Source: Embiotoca jacksoni (lineage: Eukaryota; Chordata; Actinopteri; Embiotocidae). Taken from it: DNA of 64,000 nt. Under the pieces are notes generated by a model, which made no database searches, had not been told where the DNA came from, and saw nothing but the letters and a program-made list of their open reading frames with translations. The stretch covers positions 20,552,501 through 20,616,500 of the forward strand of contig JAKOON010000008.1 of assembly GCA_022577435.1 (NCBI GenBank). The letters run 5' to 3'. Both the position numbers and the translations under genes were made by a program. Positions 23,301-35,900 of the stretch are shown here, piece after piece; position 1 is the first letter of the stretch; every line of letters starts with the position of its first letter.

Positions 23301-24970
23301 CCTCCTCTGTAATGTCACTGTAGACTCTTCACATCATCTGGGACACAGCGTATCCTTGTTTCAATTACAGCAGTACTCTCAGTACATCTTGTTTGTATAT
23401 GGCAGACAGGCTCAGCGTCGTCGATTCATTCACCAAGAATCAACTGACAGTCACAAGCTCTGAACTCCTTCAGGTGTGGTTGACTGCAGGCTATTAACCA
23501 AATTATGCCTGGTGGTCTAGTAACCACACAGAGTCAACATCTTTATCTGACACCAGAGGTTGCAGTTTCTCTCTACATCCTCTCCGAGGTTGATGAAGTG
23601 TTCCCGTTAGGGCCCATCTCCTACATCCACAGGCACATCAAAGGAGGGATTGGTTGTGCTTGATAAAGCTGGCACTTAGAACAAGGTGCAGGGCCCACAG
23701 CGATAACCTACTGACTCCAGTGTTAAAGACTCCACCAGTGGGAGGACGGCCTATATCTTGATCTATTGGTTCTTGTTAGAGAAACATATTGTTGGCTCTA
23801 GCCTGTGTATTTCTGTTGCTCTGTGTGCAAGCATGAAGAATATACCTCTGAGGATTGACATACAAAACTAGGAGAAAGTTAAAATAGGGTTTAAAAAAGC
23901 TGAGGATCGTCCGTCCTCCACGATGCTGTATGTAATATGACAGCCAGACTTATAAACATAACTTCAAATGAATTTCCTTAGTTGATCAAATTTCTTGCAA
24001 ACAGTATATTTTCCTGCTAAATCTCATTAATCTTCAATATGTTTTTTCTATTTTTCTGCACTTTTTACAAGCTGCAACGCAAAGCATTTCTATATTCAAA
24101 TGTAAGACATATTTATGAACATTTCCAATGCCATAAAATATTATACTACCTACAATTATGACTAATAGGATGTAGACCTCAAATGTTGATTGAACATATA
24201 AAAACTGAGAATTGATCTACAGGAATATACAGCCACTATTTACGAGAACAAGAAAAAGGAAACTGTTTTGTAGACTGGAACTCTGAGACAAATTAGCTGA
24301 AATAAAGCAATAAAGACTCTAATTTGTCCCAGTACAGTTCTATCTCATCTCTTCACCCTCCTCCTCCTCTTCCCCTCTCCCTAAAGTGTATCCCATCTGC
24401 TTTGGGGACCTCTCCCCAGCATGCAGGAGCAGGATAAGCACACCATTTCCCTGTCAATACTTTGCTATTAGCCTCTGCAGATCCATATATCACTGAGCTG
24501 TAGGCTATGAGCTGGTGTAGGGTGTTCTTCTTATCTGAATGGCCAAGGCTGAGGCCCTCCTCTCTGCCCTGAACTTTGATTTATCCAACCAGGAGGTTAA
24601 TGAGAGATGGAGCTTGGTCCTTTACTCTTACCCTGAGGGGGTAAAAGCGTGTACATGTAAAGGGGTGGAGTGGAGTGAGAAAGGGGCGGCATGACGTCTC
24701 TTAAAATGACACAGAAATCACTCCAGTTTTCTCAGTTATCAGTAGTAAATAAACAGCAGGAGGAAAAGTTATGTTTGTGAACCCTTTGGAATTACCTGCT
24801 TTTCTGCATGACTGGGTCATGAAATGTGATCTGATCTTCATCCAGAGCAAACGCTTGCATTTAACACATAAACCGTTAGAATCTTTTGGGCCTTTATTGA
24901 AGGCATTAAACACTCACAGTGCTGGTGGAAAAAGATAATAAGACCCTTGGATTTAATAATGGTCAAACTT
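20307..24970. other. Intergenic DNA, no gene seen
   Basis: AT-rich to about 21180, then mixed. Blocks 21880-22200 and 22440-22930 are non-repetitive. A short (ATTC)n lies at 23194-23219 and a CTCF-like motif at 23231-23244. No coding exon supported. Confidence 0.5.
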
Positions 24971-24974
24971 TGTT

Positions 24975-25620
24975 TAGCAGTAAAAACCTACAAGAAACTC
25001 TCCCTGTAGGAGATCAGAACTTTTAGGATGTCTTGTGTAAACAGCTCTCTTCAGGTCATTCCACAGTATTTCTCTCTGGTTAAGGTCTGCTCTCCAAAAG
25101 GACAATTTTCTTAGCTTGAAGTCATTCTGAAGTAATTTAATTGGATGTTTTGGGTTATTTTAAAGTCAGCTTTTACTGAGCTTCAAATGGTTTACAATCC
25201 CCCCCCCCCCCCCTGACACCATTCTGTAAGATACCTTAATAAACTTGGGAAATTTATGATCCCCCCCAATCATGGCAAACTGTCCAAGCCCAAAAGCAGC
25301 AAAGCAGCTATCAGTCATGATGCTGCCAGTGCCGTACTTTACCTACGGGATTATTATGTTCATGTTGAGTGTGCATGTTCTTTTTAAACAATTCATTCAT
25401 AGCATCATCAGTCATCAAAACATTTTCCTTGTTGTAATGTGTCAGTGTTTTTTGGCAAACTTTAGGTGCGCAGTTTAGAGAGATGTGGCTTTCTTTGTTT
25501 TTGTATGGCAGACTCATGAACAGGGATTTTAACCTGCTCCAAGGACTCTGGACTTTTTTTTTTTTTTTACCCGTCTGAGCATTCTGTGTTAATCTAATAA
25601 TCTAGGGAGGTTAGCTGCAC
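24975..25620 (-). pseudogene. Degraded Tc1-like transposase fragment (first copy)
   Basis: Recognised by eye as a decayed relative of a common teleost Tc1/mariner transposase read on the minus strand. Landmarks on the plus strand, in order, are the GTCTTGTGTAAACAGCTCTC block, GCAAACTGTCC, AAAGCAGCAAAGCAGC, ATGATGCTGCCA, and GCAAACTTTAGGTGCGCAG. Many frameshifts and stops, a poly(C) run (25199-25213) and gaps; no open frame. No terminal inverted repeats found. Confidence 0.7.
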
Positions 25621-26825
25621 TACTAAACTGTTTACATGTACAGACAATTTATCTAATTGTGGGCTGTTTGATATTTAACTCTATATGTAAGAGTTTGTAA
25701 CCCATTCTAGCTTAATACAACCAACAAGTCTTGATCTTCTGCTGATTTGCTTTACCGTGCCTCTCAAAAAAAGGCATCTTTAGTTGCCTCTTGTTAACGG
25801 CCAACAAAATGTTTTAAGGTTTAAGGTCCAACCCAGACCTTGTTTTACTGACCCCACGTTTCCGACTCCTCCCTCTAATTAGCTTTTATTGATGTCATTA
25901 ATGTATTATGTATGTATTGATGTACACATACAGTACACATACAGTACTTTTTTAAAGTGAAAGTTGAACGTTTTTTTTTGTACTGGGAAGCCAGTACAAA
26001 ATCCTTTCAGCTGGATAAACAACTGACTGGTTTCTTGGTAGTCGTGACACCTGCATAGTGTGGAGTGGGATTTGGGGAACAGCTGAATCCTCTTGCAAAG
26101 TCACTAGCAGGTAAAAAGAAGAGGCAGATAACACTATGTGACTGACAATGCTGTTTACACCTTCTACAGGTTACCTGTGAAGCCACTGACGAAAATGGCA
26201 GTGTAGTGCTGTTGGAAAAAAAGTACAATACAAGCTTTGTGAGCAAATTAAATCTGTTTTAAAAACAGTTATTGGGACTGACAGGACTGTCATGTACAGT
26301 GTAATTACAAGCCTGCTGTGGAGAAAGAAACAGTGTTGGTCTCATGACGATACCTTCAATATAGCACCTTACATCTTAACTGTATGTAGTGTTTCTCTAA
26401 ATTCATGAGCAAAATGCAACATGAGTATAGTAAATAATGATAAGAGGCAGTCCTAAAAAGAGATGTGTTGCTTTTCAACACTTCCTCAGATCAGCGAGTT
26501 ACATTGCTTGTTACATCAGTGAGTTTATGACCTGCAGATATTTGGCCTCAATCCAAGAAGAAACTGTCTAATGAGCAAGCTGTGTCAGTGTCTCTTGCAG
26601 CTCCCTCTTAGCAGTCTGCCTGTACAGTTTGCAGTGTGTGTGCGTGTTTGAAAGCAACAGAAATTCCCTATGTTTAAGGCATTAAGCTGTGGGATAGAAA
26701 GAGAACTCAGGAACTCACACCCAAGCACAACAGGGGAAGACAAACCACTGCCAGATAAATGTCCTACTTATCTATTACACTGTAGTACATTTCAACAAGA
26801 AGCCAGACCCCTCCCCCTGCTTCCT

Positions 26826-26828
<3 letters not shown>
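25621..26828. other. Intergenic DNA, no gene seen
   Basis: AT-rich, with small duplications such as ACATACAGTACACATACAGT at 25926. No gene or clear TE. Confidence 0.5.

Positions 26829-26913
<85 letters not shown>
26829..26913. repeat. (CA)n microsatellite, 85 bp
   Basis: About 42 perfect units; produces poly-His/Thr and poly-Cys/Val phantom frames. Confidence 0.97.
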
Positions 26914-26915
<2 letters not shown>

Positions 26916-29030
26916 TTCATGAAAATATCTAGCATATGGTTGTATGCTTCTAGCTTGTATCCCAAGGCCAGTTTCCCAGCTGGCTCCCTGAGAGAACAGA
27001 GAGAAGAGGGCGAGAAACAGAAGAGCACAGAGCAATACAGAGGAAGTGAAAGGAAGGAGAGACACCGAGAAACACATAGAGGGGAAGAATAAGGGATAGA
27101 AATATGGGGAAAATGAGAACAAGTAGATGAAGGAGGTGGTCATGTCCCTCCCATCCCTCTTTGGCCTGTGGCAGATGTATTGCAGGTTCGGACTGTTAAG
27201 TACCTGATAATTGGTTTGCCTCTGAGGCATCAGTCATTATGGTTCCGTAGCAACTAACAAGACCCTACCAGGGGACGACAGCTTTTTTGTGTGATTTACA
27301 CCGAGCCTTACAATTATGGTGGTACAGCCTCTCAGTCTGTTTTATTTTAAAACAATAACAGAACAACAGCTTTTTTTCTTTCTTTCTTTAAAATGTATCG
27401 TATTGTTGTGCTTGAGGATTCAATGTTGACCTAAGAAACAGACAAACAAACATGCAATTTAGAAGACCTGGATGTTCTGTATTATTCCCAGTCAACAGCT
27501 GGGATTGTATTTGCTTCAACTGGTCAAACAGATGTATTTTTTCTTTCTTTGTATTGATCGGTCCTGGTACTCTTGGATGTTATCTGTCTCCCAAGGACAT
27601 TGTAGTCACACTTTGTACAGACACTTCAGTACTGACCTTGACCCTGTCTATTGAGTGGCACACAGAGGACTATGAGTGATTGAATTAAAGGGAAAGCCAC
27701 TCTTCAGTATTTTACTTTTAAAAAAACAACAACTATTCAACATGAAAGACCTGAGACAATTGTGGAAAGAATCGCATTATAACAAGAGGAAATATCCGTT
27801 TTTAGAAAGGGTAAACACAAATTACAAAAACGATTTTAATAAACGTCTATGTGCATGAGGTCTGATTTTTGCAGGAAGCAATAGCTTGATTGCATATTTT
27901 TCTGAGCTTTTTATTTTCTTGTTATGAACCAACTTTCATTTTGGGATTTTTCATCCTGTCGATATGATTTAAAAGGTCATATACATAAAAAGAATACAAA
28001 TGTGTTTTTTTTCCTGGTGAAACCAAACCTTATATTGATCTGTCTCTGCAAAGAACCCTAAGTTATAAAAAAAATATGCTTATTGAATGCCCCTGTGGGG
28101 CAAACATGACACAAAATACCCAAGACAGGCATAATTATTTTCTTACAACCTTTGAGAATTAGTTAATATTTTGATTTGACATAGCTGGGAGCTGAAAGAA
28201 AGATGCCATTTCCCACATTGATGCTAATAATCCAACAGCCCTGCAGACATCATTATTGTGACTGCTGCTCTGCATTGTCTTTTAACTGATAATAACTTGC
28301 AAAGCATGCATGCATTCTGTCTTGAAAGGGCTAACATGACTCGCATGTAACACTACCTCAACATCCATCATGTTTCTCTGTAACCAGATCACAGCTTCAA
28401 TCACAGGGAAGATTAGATAGCAGTCTATTAATCTCCCATATTAAGCAGATCCATTTGTGAAAGCAAACGGCCCAGAGAGGCCATCCTTTCACTTGTTGTC
28501 TCTAAATCTGATTAGCAAGTATAACGACATGTTGCTGAGGGTCACAGGAGATATAGATTGGTCCTGCCTGCATCTTCACTTTCGCTGACTTGGGTGTTGG
28601 AAGAATGAAAAATGTTATGTTCAAGGACTCCTGGGGATTCCTGTCGTAGACACCTTCTATATGGAACAAGCAAGATTATGGGGAAGTGGGTTCATTTGGA
28701 GTATTTTCATTTTTAAAACACAAAGCAGCATGTTTTTGTGAAATTGTTTTAGCTGTAATCTATTTTACATACAGTTTTAAATCTCATCCAGCTCTAAATC
28801 TAATGTGAATGTGGTTGGCATCTGTTCAGATCTCAACACTTGTAATTCTCAGAGACAGATCATTTCATTAATAAACAAACAGCACACATTTGCAGCATTG
28901 TTTGCACAGACTGGCTTTCCAGCTGGAGGTCTAAATAAAAGAGTAGAAGTCCACTCTAAATCTATCTGAATCTGTGATGATGATTATGTCTCTCCTTTCA
29001 TAAACACCTGCTGCAGTGGAGCTGTGCAGC
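26914..29030. other. Intergenic DNA, no gene seen
   Basis: Non-repetitive with no supported exon. The 28190-28560 block has mixed composition and could hold conserved non-coding DNA; not testable here. Confidence 0.45.
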
Positions 29031-29039
29031 AGCAGTGTA

Positions 29040-29280
29040 ATAAATCATCAGATAATCTAAGTTACTAAGTATAGCAGTATCACAGTGAAAATACTTCACT
29101 GTCAGTAAAAGTCCTGCTTTCCAAAATTTGCTTGAGTAAAAGTACAGAAGAATTAGCAGCAAAGTGTCAAGTGTTAACTTTTTACCATTAAGATGTTTAA
29201 TCTATAACAATACATTATAGTTTCTAATTCGATCATCTTTGTATAAAACATTATGCAGTACCTACTACGTAAATGTAGTG
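29040..29280 (+). repeat. Dispersed teleost repeat, 'AGTAAAAGTCCTG' family, copy A
   Basis: Contains CAGTAAAAGTCCTGCTTTCC, GAGTAAAAGTACAGAAG and AAATGTAGTGAAG in the order I recall from a very common teleost interspersed repeat. Same family as 38130-38460. Class not certain (probably a non-autonomous DNA element). Confidence 0.55.
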
Positions 29281-29299
29281 AAGTTGGGAAGTTTATTTA

Positions 29300-29900
29300 T
29301 GTTTCTCACATTTATATACATCTGCTCCAACATTCTGAACCAACTGCAGCCAGGAAATTAGTGTCTGGCCCATTCAAACATACAAAGAAATTGCAATTGT
29401 TTAACCCAGAAGTGATTAATACACGGGGGACTATTAGCTAAAACTCTAAGCTAAAAGAGGCTGGTTTTGATGACAGATTTGAACAGAAGGTCTAATTTTA
29501 AATAAGAATCAAAACTAACGCCAAGGGTCAGAGTTAGGGTTTTACAGGAGGGTGCCCCAGAATTGGGAGCAGATAATACTTTAATACTGCTGAGAGGCCA
29601 GAACACCAAAATCAAAACTGAAGTTTTAATACCTGCCAAACAGCTTATTATATAGATACATGGAATGTATCGAAGTGGCAGAGACAGGTTTAAGTGGCAG
29701 GTATATCCGAGTGTCATCAACATAAAAGTGATGAGTAATTTGTGTGTTTTAAAAATAGAACCCCAGAGCCAGCATATACAATGAAAACAGAATTGGAACC
29801 AAAATGGACCCTTAAGGTACACCACAGGTCAGAGGGGGGGATTGAGAAGTCACCCATATTAACAGAAAAGGATTGATTTGTAAGATAAGATTTAAACAAG
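29300..29900 (-). pseudogene. Degraded L2-like LINE reverse transcriptase fragment
   Basis: Minus strand, several frames with stops. Landmarks of the L2-type RT domain in correct order: FKSYLTNQSFSVNMGDF (29890 downward), CGVP then stop then GSIL, YMLALG, HHFYVDDTRIYLPLKP (catalytic Asp pair still readable), the LGV-type block near 29510, and LQLVQNVGA near 29345. This is the C-terminal half only. It is dead: internal stops and shifts. Confidence 0.85.
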
Positions 29901-32871
29901 TTCAGTGTGTGTTTTTATAAAGTACTGTAACAATTAGAATACTGAAGTGCAGTTTTAGTGATTTGTACAGTGCTGTCAGTAAATGTACTTACATTTCACA
30001 TATAAGCCTCAATCGCATATTTATTGTGCAGTATTATGAATGACATTTTAAGAAAAATCTACTCACAAAATGGTCAAGTTCTGCTTCAGTTAAATTGCTT
30101 ATTAGCTGTTTTGATTTGTGGAACTGGTCAAAAATATAAAATGATGCTTTCAATTAGCAATTTGTAGCCCTAGCTTTGGTGATTTCAATGAGTGTGGTGT
30201 GATTTTTGTGCCACAATCCTGAGCAAGGCGTGGGACTCAAGACAAGGTAAATGCTCATCCTAGTGTCAGGGAAATTTTAACAACATTAGTGAAAACTTTT
30301 TAAAGTCATCAAGTTAGAAACCAAACACACTCCATTTTGAAAAGTTGACAGTTGTTTATGAGGAGACAACGGAGTAATTTGTACGCAGACTGCTGTATGT
30401 TTCATCCATGACCCATTCAGAGGTCACAATGTCAGTGATTAGCATGATGATGAAGAATATGTAGATGATGTCATTGGTCTTTATTTAGCCTTCGTACCTC
30501 GGCATACACTGGAAGAGAGCTGGCAGGAACGGTCTGTCGGGTATCTGGTTTCTCTCTCTGACTTGGCTGGGACGAAGAGGAGGAAGAGGAGGAGGAGGAT
30601 GAATATCCGGTTACAGCAGGGAGCCGTGTGCATGGGGACATATCTGTTTACTTGGGGAAGTTAATTGATTGGGAGGGAAGGTGGTGAGGGAAGAAAGGAA
30701 GAAAAGTGGTTGAAGGGGCAAGGAGAGGAGGGTCGGGAGGGTATTGATCATGTGACTGCTCCTGCCATAACCTCCAATATGCTTCTGTGCTTTTATTGCA
30801 CCGCAATGCCAAATCAGACTGTGTCTTGTAAAAACAGCAGAGAAAAACAACATGTGCTCAATGAGGGAGCAAGCAGAGGCAAAGAATCAATAAGTTCACT
30901 CATTAAGATCAATTTTTTACCGTTTGCATTAACTCTTTGGCCTCAACAAAGGTTATGTCACAGAATATATCCCTCTGTACTAACGAGGCCTCTTAAGAAT
31001 ATCTATTTAAATGCATTATTTATCTTTATACAAAAATGTCAAAAAATCTGGGAGATTGTCTCCACTCTTAGTGACAGTAAGCATGCTTATATTGTTGTTT
31101 ATGTGTTTATTATGAAGAAAAACTGAATGTAATTACATTTCCTAGTTCAGCAAATACAAAGTATTATGGTGGATGAAAGCATCTTGGATATTAACGGTGT
31201 AAATATATATATGTTATCTCTCCACTGCTTTAATAGGGCCTGTTTTTAACACCTGCTTCTGAAAAAGGCTTTTCTCTGGACATGTAGCACCAGGCCGAGC
31301 GCTGCTACACTAAAAACAAACAAAAATAAGCACACTCGTGCGCATTGTGTCCATCAGGGGAAATAGAGAATGAGATGGAGAGCAGTGGAGTGCAGTCGGC
31401 ATGCCATCCACTTTGTATTGGATAGACCGCATTAATTATTTAACGGCAGGGCTGCTAGCTATTATTACAGAAAAACAGTGGACTGCATCTGGACGCTTTC
31501 CTGACGTTTGTATGTCAAATACACACCTTGCCCTTGTGGGCACACCAGACCAGTGCTGAGCTCACATCTGAAAACAAGGCCTCGCAGAGAAGGTCATATT
31601 CTAGGCATGGTGCAAAACTTGTTCTCTTTTCTGAAACATCCAGTTAACAGGTTAATGATATGAGATGCGGTAAAGAGAACAAGTAACTTCATGCTCTGTC
31701 TTCTTGTTTTGATTTGAGCATTTGAGAAATACACATTTCTCTGTACAAGATGCCTGTGTGCGTGCGTGTGCGTGTGCGTGTGTGTGTGTGCCTGAACAGA
31801 GAGATACTTGCAGACAGGTATAAAACAAGAGTAAAATTCTTTTTAAAAAGAAGAGGGAAAGCTGGAGGTGAGGGGGAAGCAGTTTCTCGGATGTGTTTGC
31901 CATGTCATTTTTTTAGCTCTCCTCTCCTAACCGTCGGTCCATCCAGATGGACATTTCTCTGTTATTCACTCTGAGGTTATGATTTTAGATTGAGGGCAAA
32001 GCCGAGAGCCGCCTGCTTGTTTTGAAGGAATCCATTGTCAATACAGATGTAGCAGGGCTAGGATTGTTTGCCGAGTTAATAGTAGTTTGATGATGTCATT
32101 CTCAGTGACCTGAAGAAGAATTGACCCCTGTTGGAGTATTTCTAAAATGCCACCTGCACAAGTATGGCTTGAGTGTCCCTGGGCTGTTGTATGTGGGGTT
32201 TGTTTTATCTGAGACTAGTCACGCTCACACACACACACACACACACACTGACACGTGCATGTGAACACATACACACACTGAGAATATGCTTCAGTTTAAT
32301 TTGCTGACCCATACCTCCACATCTTCTGAAAACATGCTCGTTGAATGTCAGTAGAAATTAGGTTCCCCATGGTGAGGATGAAATCATTTATTCATCATGA
32401 ATGACTTGGAGCATTTCACCGTGAACCTTTTAAAGATATGTATTGGTTGTTTTTTACCACAGTATTTTGTAACAGTTCTAAATTAAGACATTTTTCAGCT
32501 GTGGGGTTCTTTAGATGGATTAATACATCATGAAATACGAAAAATAGGTTTTACTTTCATTTACGCATGCAGACACATAAAACAGAAAGAAAGATACTGT
32601 AGATATCGACATCGAGGTATCCATGTCAGGATAAGATTGCATTCATCAGTCATTGTTGTTACACCTGCTCATGTGTCTTTAGAGCAGATCGTTTAAAACC
32701 TTTTCTGCTGACTGTTCAAGTTAACTTGTATTAGTTAAATCCTCATATTGTTGTCGAGTAATACAGTGAGGAAAAATAAAACAGAAAAATAAAAAGATAA
32801 GAAAAAAGGAAAGCGAAAAGAACAAACCCTATAGAGAGATGTATAATTCATGCTCACAACTGCGTGTGTGA

Positions 32872-32873
<2 letters not shown>
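29901..32873. other. Intergenic DNA, no gene seen
   Basis: Short (GT) run at 31753-31791 and (CA) run at 32227-32248. Purine-rich tract 30570-30760. No gene or clear TE; open frames here are compositional. Confidence 0.5.

Positions 32874-32933
<60 letters not shown>
32874..32933. repeat. (TG)n microsatellite
   Basis: About 30 units. Confidence 0.96.
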
Positions 32934-32934
<1 letters not shown>

Positions 32935-35900
32935 GGTCCTCCTGAATCATGTTTTATGCTGTAGGATGATCATTGTGTGTTTGCTGAATCCCTGTCCGCC
33001 ATGTCTTTAGGGTTCAGATAGCAAACAGACTGGATTTAGCATGGCCAAGACCTGAGTCAGACATGGTGGGATTCTGTGATTCTTCACTGGAGGTGAGACA
33101 TTATTTCACAGGTGAGTTGTGACTTCCACGGTGTGCATACTGTATTCATCGTAACAGTCACTTCTAGTACTTAAATCCACATATTTTCTTACGTACTACC
33201 GCGTAATACTGAGAGGTGTTCTTATTATTTTGTCCCTTCCATTGAAATTAATTAGGCGGACAAAATATCAGGAACATTATAATCCGTAGGAAGGCTTGCT
33301 GGGATGTTCTATTATACTGAATCTTGTGTCTGATTGGTGTATATATAAAACTCAGTTGCTACAATACAAATTATTTTGGATGCATAGATATTACTATTAA
33401 TCTTCATTTTATCCAGGGTTTCATTAAATGAAGTTGGCAAACTAAGCCTTAATCAACTTCACTGCCTTCTTCTATAGTCATAAACTTAGTCACATAAATT
33501 GTTCCTAACATTACTTTTGTTTCATTTCTGGACATAGCTCCTCCGGGTTGGAGCTGAGGAAAGGGATTCATGAAACAGATGAGACTGATATCAGAGAATG
33601 ACAGTATCTTTTTCCTCAGAAAGCCTTTCAAAATTTTTCGTTGAACTCCTTTGTGAGACCAGCGACTGTCCCAACAAGAACTGGAGACTGACCTAAATAC
33701 CCTGAAAACATCTGAACTTGCATCTAACCGAGTTTCATATTACGACTATGCTGTCCCTTTTCAGCAAGAAAATGTGCCTCTGTTGGGGGAAAAAGGTATA
33801 ATGGGCTTAAAAGTCACCTTTTTCAACTTCTCAGTTAATTAAATTCTCTATTTCCACATTTGATGTTACAGAATAGCAGACAGGACAAGAAGAATCTCCT
33901 TTCACCTTCATGACCGAAGGAGACAAATTACCTCAGCCAATTAAAACATGTCATCTTCCTAAAAATATAGTTTGAAATCCCTGATGGTCATCACACACAT
34001 TTGTTTTTACACTATCATGTTTACTGATCAAATTTTTTGCTTAAAGTATGTATGTACCAGCTGTATTATGTTGAGAACAAACTGTGGGGCACGGCTGCAG
34101 TCGTCACTCCATTATAAATTATAAAGCGAGGATTCCCACGCGTGTGAAATGGCTTTGTTCACAGTTTGTGTCACATCAGTGCATGTTTAACTAGGCAAAA
34201 CAAAAGCTTTTCAATATTTTAGTGCGCAGGGACTGACAGCGTGAGGACACATTCCTGTACTGCTGCTCTGCCTCTTCCTGTTTCGTCCTCTCCTATCTGG
34301 TGTCCCGTCCTCTCCCGTCCTCTGAAGTGCTCCGCTCTTCTCTTAGATTACACCACCCCGGAAAAACACTGCCTCTAAAACTGCTCTCGAACTCACCATC
34401 TCCAAATCAAAGCAATGATTGAACAATAAAGCCAACAAGAATTGACTCCCATCCATCCCTCTTTCCCATTTACTGTATGTATCAGTTCTCCATCTGCCCT
34501 GCACCACCGGCTACATTAGCTCCAGTGTCCCTCTTTAGCTTCCTCCACTGGGGTTGAAGAGTGTGTGCTAAAATACAATGTTAATCAAATTTCAAACAGG
34601 TACACCAGGATTTGGGTCTCAGAGGTCCAGTAAAAATGCAACACTACAGAAATGATTACCAGGGGGGGCTATTGAACAGATGTGGAGACAGAGACACAAG
34701 AGGAACACAGAAATTTAGAGAGAGCAGATTGTTTGATGAATAGGAGGACCTTTTGTTCTTTCTTATTTTTTTACACTTAAGCCTTATGTGTAGTTAAATG
34801 AGTTGACATGCCGTCAGACCATCAAGTATTTTTCACTCTGCTGAGGGTTATCGTGCTTGGTGCTGTGTGACCCCAGCACAGATGGGGTCCACATCTGCTT
34901 GTAAGTCTTTGTTCCTCTGCTTAGTCAACCACAGAGCAGGGCTTTAGTGCTCCCTACAATCTACTTTGTGTCCTTGTGCGGGGATTTTGCCTGATTAGGC
35001 GTTCGCTAATTAGGTCTGACTAGCCAGGCTTTTAAGTCACATGCCATCATGCATGAGGCCCGGTTAAAAGATGATGGATGGATGAGACATTAACGGTCGA
35101 GATGAGAGAAACAGAAACTGATGGGACTTTCTCTTCCTGGCATGAGTTGACACCATCGAGGGCTGTTTTTTTTCAGGAACCTACAAAGGAGGCGCAAAAA
35201 AAAGTCCTGACATCATTAATGGGATAACACAGATTCAAGAATACATTCTGCTGCATTAAGTGATTTGTTTTTCTATAATGTTTTGTATTCGCTTGTGAAA
35301 TAGTGAACAGTATAAATTCCTTTACTAAAAGGTATTAACATTGTTCATGTTAACATCATTAATGTCACCATACTGTATGTTTGTGTCATACGTACAATAG
35401 GGTGACAAGTTCAGGGGCAAACGTCAAAAGGTTCAGTGGACATTTGGAGAAATCTTTTCTAGTTAAACCAAATTCACATTCACATTTAGTCAAGCATGAT
35501 AGTGGTGTCACACGTATCAGTTGGTGGTCACATATATGTTAATGACAAACTATTTACTGTATTTAAATCATTACAGTGGCATGAAATTCAAATTCAAAAC
35601 TCAAATGATTTTCGGAACAAATGCCTTTGAATCTGGGCAGAAACAGTCATCAGTGTGCATGTACAGTATTGTGTAAAGCCTCACAGGTGCAACGTACACT
35701 CATCAAACAAGCAGAGAGAGATTCTTCAGCTCTTCCGAATCAAATCTTCCCACCGGTTGAATCTTTTCCCTGCTGATACAGTAACACTATGAAGGTGGAT
35801 GTATCCAGTAGAAAATCACACGATGGATAAAGCAGAGACATGGATAAGTGACAAAAAAAGCAGAGGAGTCAGATATTAATCGAGACATTTTAACTTTGTC

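Noticed and set aside
26670..27230. Frames with poly(His-Thr) or poly(Cys-Val)
   Set aside because: Produced by the (CA)n array; flanks have no coding signal.
30665..31126. 153-codon plus-strand frame
   Set aside because: Begins in a purine-rich low-complexity tract and lacks any domain.
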